Made by a program: the position numbers and the translations under genes | Part shown: positions 20,834 to 23,195 of the stretch, piece after piece | Layout of the letters: each line of letters begins with the position of its first letter | How positions within the stretch are numbered: the stretch's first letter is position 1 | The notes under the pieces: model-generated | Told to the model about the DNA's origin: nothing | The model's input: the letters and a program-made list of their open reading frames with translations, nothing else | Database searches by the model: none | Assembly (NCBI GenBank): GCA_027039465.1 | Contig: JALWEA010000552.1 | Coordinates: 1-23,195 of the forward strand | Source of the DNA: Calditrichia bacterium | GTDB lineage: Bacteria > Calditrichota > Calditrichia > Calditrichales > Calditrichaceae | Direction of reading: 5' to 3' | DNA length: 23,195 nucleotides

Positions 20834-23195
20834 ATGAAAAATTTAACGGTCTTTACCGGTTCCGCCACATCGTACTACCATTTTCTTGATCATCTGCTGC
20901 AATCGGTGCGCGAAGGCAGGCAGGATTTTTTAGCCATCGTGCCGGTAAACCGTGCCGTGCGTAAATTAAAACGACTGCTCATCGATCAGGCGCAAAATCA
21001 GGCCCTGGCCGATCCGCCGGTCTTTACCTTTGATCAATTGCTGCTGGAGCTCTACCGTTCTTTTCCCAACGCCAAACGCCTGATTTCAAGAGAAATTTTT
21101 TTGGTACTGGTCAAAGACATCCTGAGCAAACATGCCGACGAATTTTCCTATTTCATGCCTGATCGGCAATTGAGCGACGGATTGGTGCAAAAAGTAACCG
21201 AAGCCGTCAGCGAGCTGCGCAATTTCGGCTACGACAGCGCACAGTTTCAAAAAGTGGAAGCGGAAGATCGCGAGCAGCATCCGCAGAAATATCAGGCCTT
21301 CGGGCGGCTTTTGTCTTTGCTGGAGGAACACTTTGGCGGGCAATTGATTGACGAACCCTTTGCACGCGCTCAGGCCGCCGAAAATTTAAATCGGAAATTA
21401 TTTGAAAAACGATTTTCCAAAGTTAAGATCATTTACATCAGCGGCTACGGATTGTTCAGTCCGCCCATGCTCACGTTTATCGACAAAGTTTCGCAGTGGT
21501 TGCCGGTGCAAATTAAGCTGGATTATGTTGAGCAAAATCCGGAATTGTTCGCCCATACAAAGGAGGCTTTGCTGCGCCTGCAAAAATTGGGAGCAACGAT
21601 CAAATCGACGGATTGTGAACATTCTTCGCTTGCCCTCCATTTATTTAACCGAGACCGACCGCCGCAAAAGCCGTTGGATTTGTCGCAGCGCGTGGTTGTG
21701 GCCGGTTTGACCAATCGCGAACAGGAAGTGCGTTTTATTGCCGGACAAATTAGGGCATTGAATCGTCAGGGCGTACCGTTGCATCGCATGGCGGTAACAT
21801 TCAGTCATCTTGAAAAATACGTGCCGTTGTTGCGTCGCATTTTCGAAGATTACGGCATTCCCTTTAATTTGTCCACCGGATTCGAAGTGGCCAAAGCGCC
21901 TTTGATCGCCACCTTTTTGGGACTGTTTCGTTTGCTGACGGAAAATTTTCCCATGGAAAAAACGTTGGGCCTGTTGAGCAGTCCGTTAGTTCGAACGCCG
22001 GAAGAATTTGATGTGGGCCTGATGCGAGAGATTTGCATTAAAACGCGCATCACCCGCTTAAACACCAAAAACTTGCAGCGTCTTTCGGACTTTATCGAGC
22101 GCCATTGGTTCGAAGCGGATGAAGAGGAAAATTTACCCGACGCCCAGAGCGCCAAACGGCAGACGCTGCTCTTGCAGCAGCTTTTACAACCGCTCTACGA
22201 CTTTCCGCAAAAAGGAACGCCCGTGGAGTTGCGCGCACGTTTTTTGGAGCTGCTGAATCATTACGATTTGGTGCATTGGTACAAACTGAATTACAAACAT
22301 TTGAGCGAACGGCAAAAAGAAAGCAGCTTCCGCGCGTACAACCGGTTTGTCAAAATTTTCGAACGTACGATTTGGACGCTGCAAATCATTTACGGAGCCC
22401 AAAGCATTGATGTCAACCGGCTGTTCGATACGCTGCAATCGGCTTTGGAACGGGAACTTTACAATTTAACGGAATGGCCGGATTACGGCGTGCAAATCAT
22501 GCCGCGCCTTGAAATTTTGGCAGTGGATTTTCAGGCGCTGTTCGTGGGCGGACTGATTGACGGTGATTTCCCGCGTTCGGCGGTCAAGGACATCTTTTTC
22601 GGCGACGAGGTGCGTTCGTCCATGGGGCTGGTGGCCAGCGAAGAACTGCTGGGGCAGGATCGCTTTCTTTTTTACGAATTACTGGACAGTAAGGCCGGGC
22701 GGGTTTACCTGACCTATCCCAAGTATCGGGACGAAGAGGCTTTGGTGCCGTCTTCGTTTTTGGCTGATTTGAAGGACATCGCGCAGGTGAACGAACCGTC
22801 GATTCCCGAAGACGACCCGTTGTTCGAGAATCGGCAAACCCTTTGGGAGGGCTTCGGCCGTAACATTTTCTTTTCCAATACGGGCGATCGTTTGCAGACC
22901 GCTTTTAAACAGGCGGACATGCTGTTTGCCCTGATTCCCAAACCGCGCAAAACGCTCGAAGATTTGTTGCACCGCATTCAATTCGCTTCGTTGCGCATCA
23001 TGGGCGATCAATTCACCCGCTTTGAGGGCAATTTGACCGGCAACGCCGCTTTGATCAAAGATTTGCAATCCGCTTACCAAAACCGCGTCTGGTCGGTGTC
23101 CCGCCTGGAAACTTACGGCTTTTGTCCCATGCGTTATTTTTTGCAGTACGTTTTGAAAATCCGGCCGACGGAGAAAATCGAGGAAGAAATAACAC
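20834..23195 (+). CDS. AddB-like helicase-nuclease family protein (3' end beyond window)
   Basis: The 5' part (787 codons, no stop) of a large protein resembling the AddB subunit of AddAB-type double-strand-break repair enzymes or an exodeoxyribonuclease V-like PD-(D/E)XK nuclease. The N-terminus VFTGSATSYY (6-15) sits where AddB has its Walker A, but the GK[ST] residues are missing. Later segments fit the family: ERQKESSFRAYNRF and VDFQALFVGGLIDGDFPRS, typical of the AddB helicase-like region. Near the window end, SRLETYGFCPMRYFLQYVLKI with Cys764 looks like the start of the iron-sulfur/nuclease domain, whose first cysteine precedes the nuclease motifs. The nuclease residues themselves lie beyond the edge. 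ATG 20834 has no strong ribosome binding site. An AddA-like partner would be expected just downstream but is not visible. Confidence 0.8.
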   Translation, partial: MKNLTVFTGSATSYYHFLDHLLQSVREGRQDFLAIVPVNRAVRKLKRLLIDQAQNQALADPPVFTFDQLLLELYRSFPNAKRLISREIFLVLVKDILSKHADEFSYFMPDRQLSDGLVQKVTEAVSELRNFGYDSAQFQKVEAEDREQHPQKYQAFGRLLSLLEEHFGGQLIDEPFARAQAAENLNRKLFEKRFSKVKIIYISGYGLFSPPMLTFIDKVSQWLPVQIKLDYVEQNPELFAHTKEALLRLQKLGATIKSTDCEHSSLALHLFNRDRPPQKPLDLSQRVVVAGLTNREQEVRFIAGQIRALNRQGVPLHRMAVTFSHLEKYVPLLRRIFEDYGIPFNLSTGFEVAKAPLIATFLGLFRLLTENFPMEKTLGLLSSPLVRTPEEFDVGLMREICIKTRITRLNTKNLQRLSDFIERHWFEADEEENLPDAQSAKRQTLLLQQLLQPLYDFPQKGTPVELRARFLELLNHYDLVHWYKLNYKHLSERQKESSFRAYNRFVKIFERTIWTLQIIYGAQSIDVNRLFDTLQSALERELYNLTEWPDYGVQIMPRLEILAVDFQALFVGGLIDGDFPRSAVKDIFFGDEVRSSMGLVASEELLGQDRFLFYELLDSKAGRVYLTYPKYRDEEALVPSSFLADLKDIAQVNEPSIPEDDPLFENRQTLWEGFGRNIFFSNTGDRLQTAFKQADMLFALIPKPRKTLEDLLHRIQFASLRIMGDQFTRFEGNLTGNAALIKDLQSAYQNRVWSVSRLETYGFCPMRYFLQYVLKIRPTEKIEEEIT

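Overview
The window looks like a mid-GC chromosome segment of a bacterium from the FCB side of the tree. Calditrichota (Caldithrix-like) is my best guess. It rests on the mitochondrial-type aconitase, the gene mix, and long intergenic gaps filled with short 7-8 bp repeat tracts. This is an impression without a search. There is no rRNA, tRNA, CRISPR array, insertion sequence or phage gene that I can see. Ordinary housekeeping genes with good ribosome binding sites alternate with repeat-rich gaps of 400-700 bp.

Layout. 158-1126 (+): membrane-anchored SPFH/band-7 protein. 1304-6871 (+): a 1855-residue fusion, the most unusual gene here. It has a degenerate aminotransferase-like domain, then a second fold-type I aminotransferase domain with its PLP lysine, then about 1050 residues whose motifs run colinear with phosphoenolpyruvate carboxylase. 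6872-7582: repeat-rich gap. 7583-9850 (-): aconitase with terminator. 9851-10567: repeat-rich gap. 10568-11176 (-): 2-Cys peroxiredoxin with terminator and a candidate Fur/PerR-type operator. 11679-13073 (+): AlbA_2/ATPase-type regulator, followed by two further tandem copies of its 3' end, the first open and the second decayed. 13891-14592 (+) sfsA and 14606-15397 (+) a TrmJ-like tRNA 2'-O-methyltransferase form a tight pair. 15398-15931: repeats. 15932-16774 (+): DjlA-like TerB-J protein with a zinc ribbon. 16931-20398 (+): probable operon of a DUF1232 protein, a D-serine dehydratase/D-threonine aldolase-like PLP enzyme and a sensor histidine kinase. 20399-20833: repeats. 20834 to the window end (+): 5' part of an AddB-like nuclease gene that runs off the edge.

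How the genes fit together. Carbon metabolism is represented by aconitase and possibly by the fusion: PEP to oxaloacetate to aspartate would join its two enzyme types. However, several PEP carboxylase active-site residues are replaced, so that chemistry is unproven. Stress and quality control are represented by the peroxiredoxin, the DjlA-like co-chaperone and the SPFH protein. DNA repair is represented by the AddB-like gene. The two best leads are the fusion protein and the tandem 3' cassettes behind the AlbA_2 gene.
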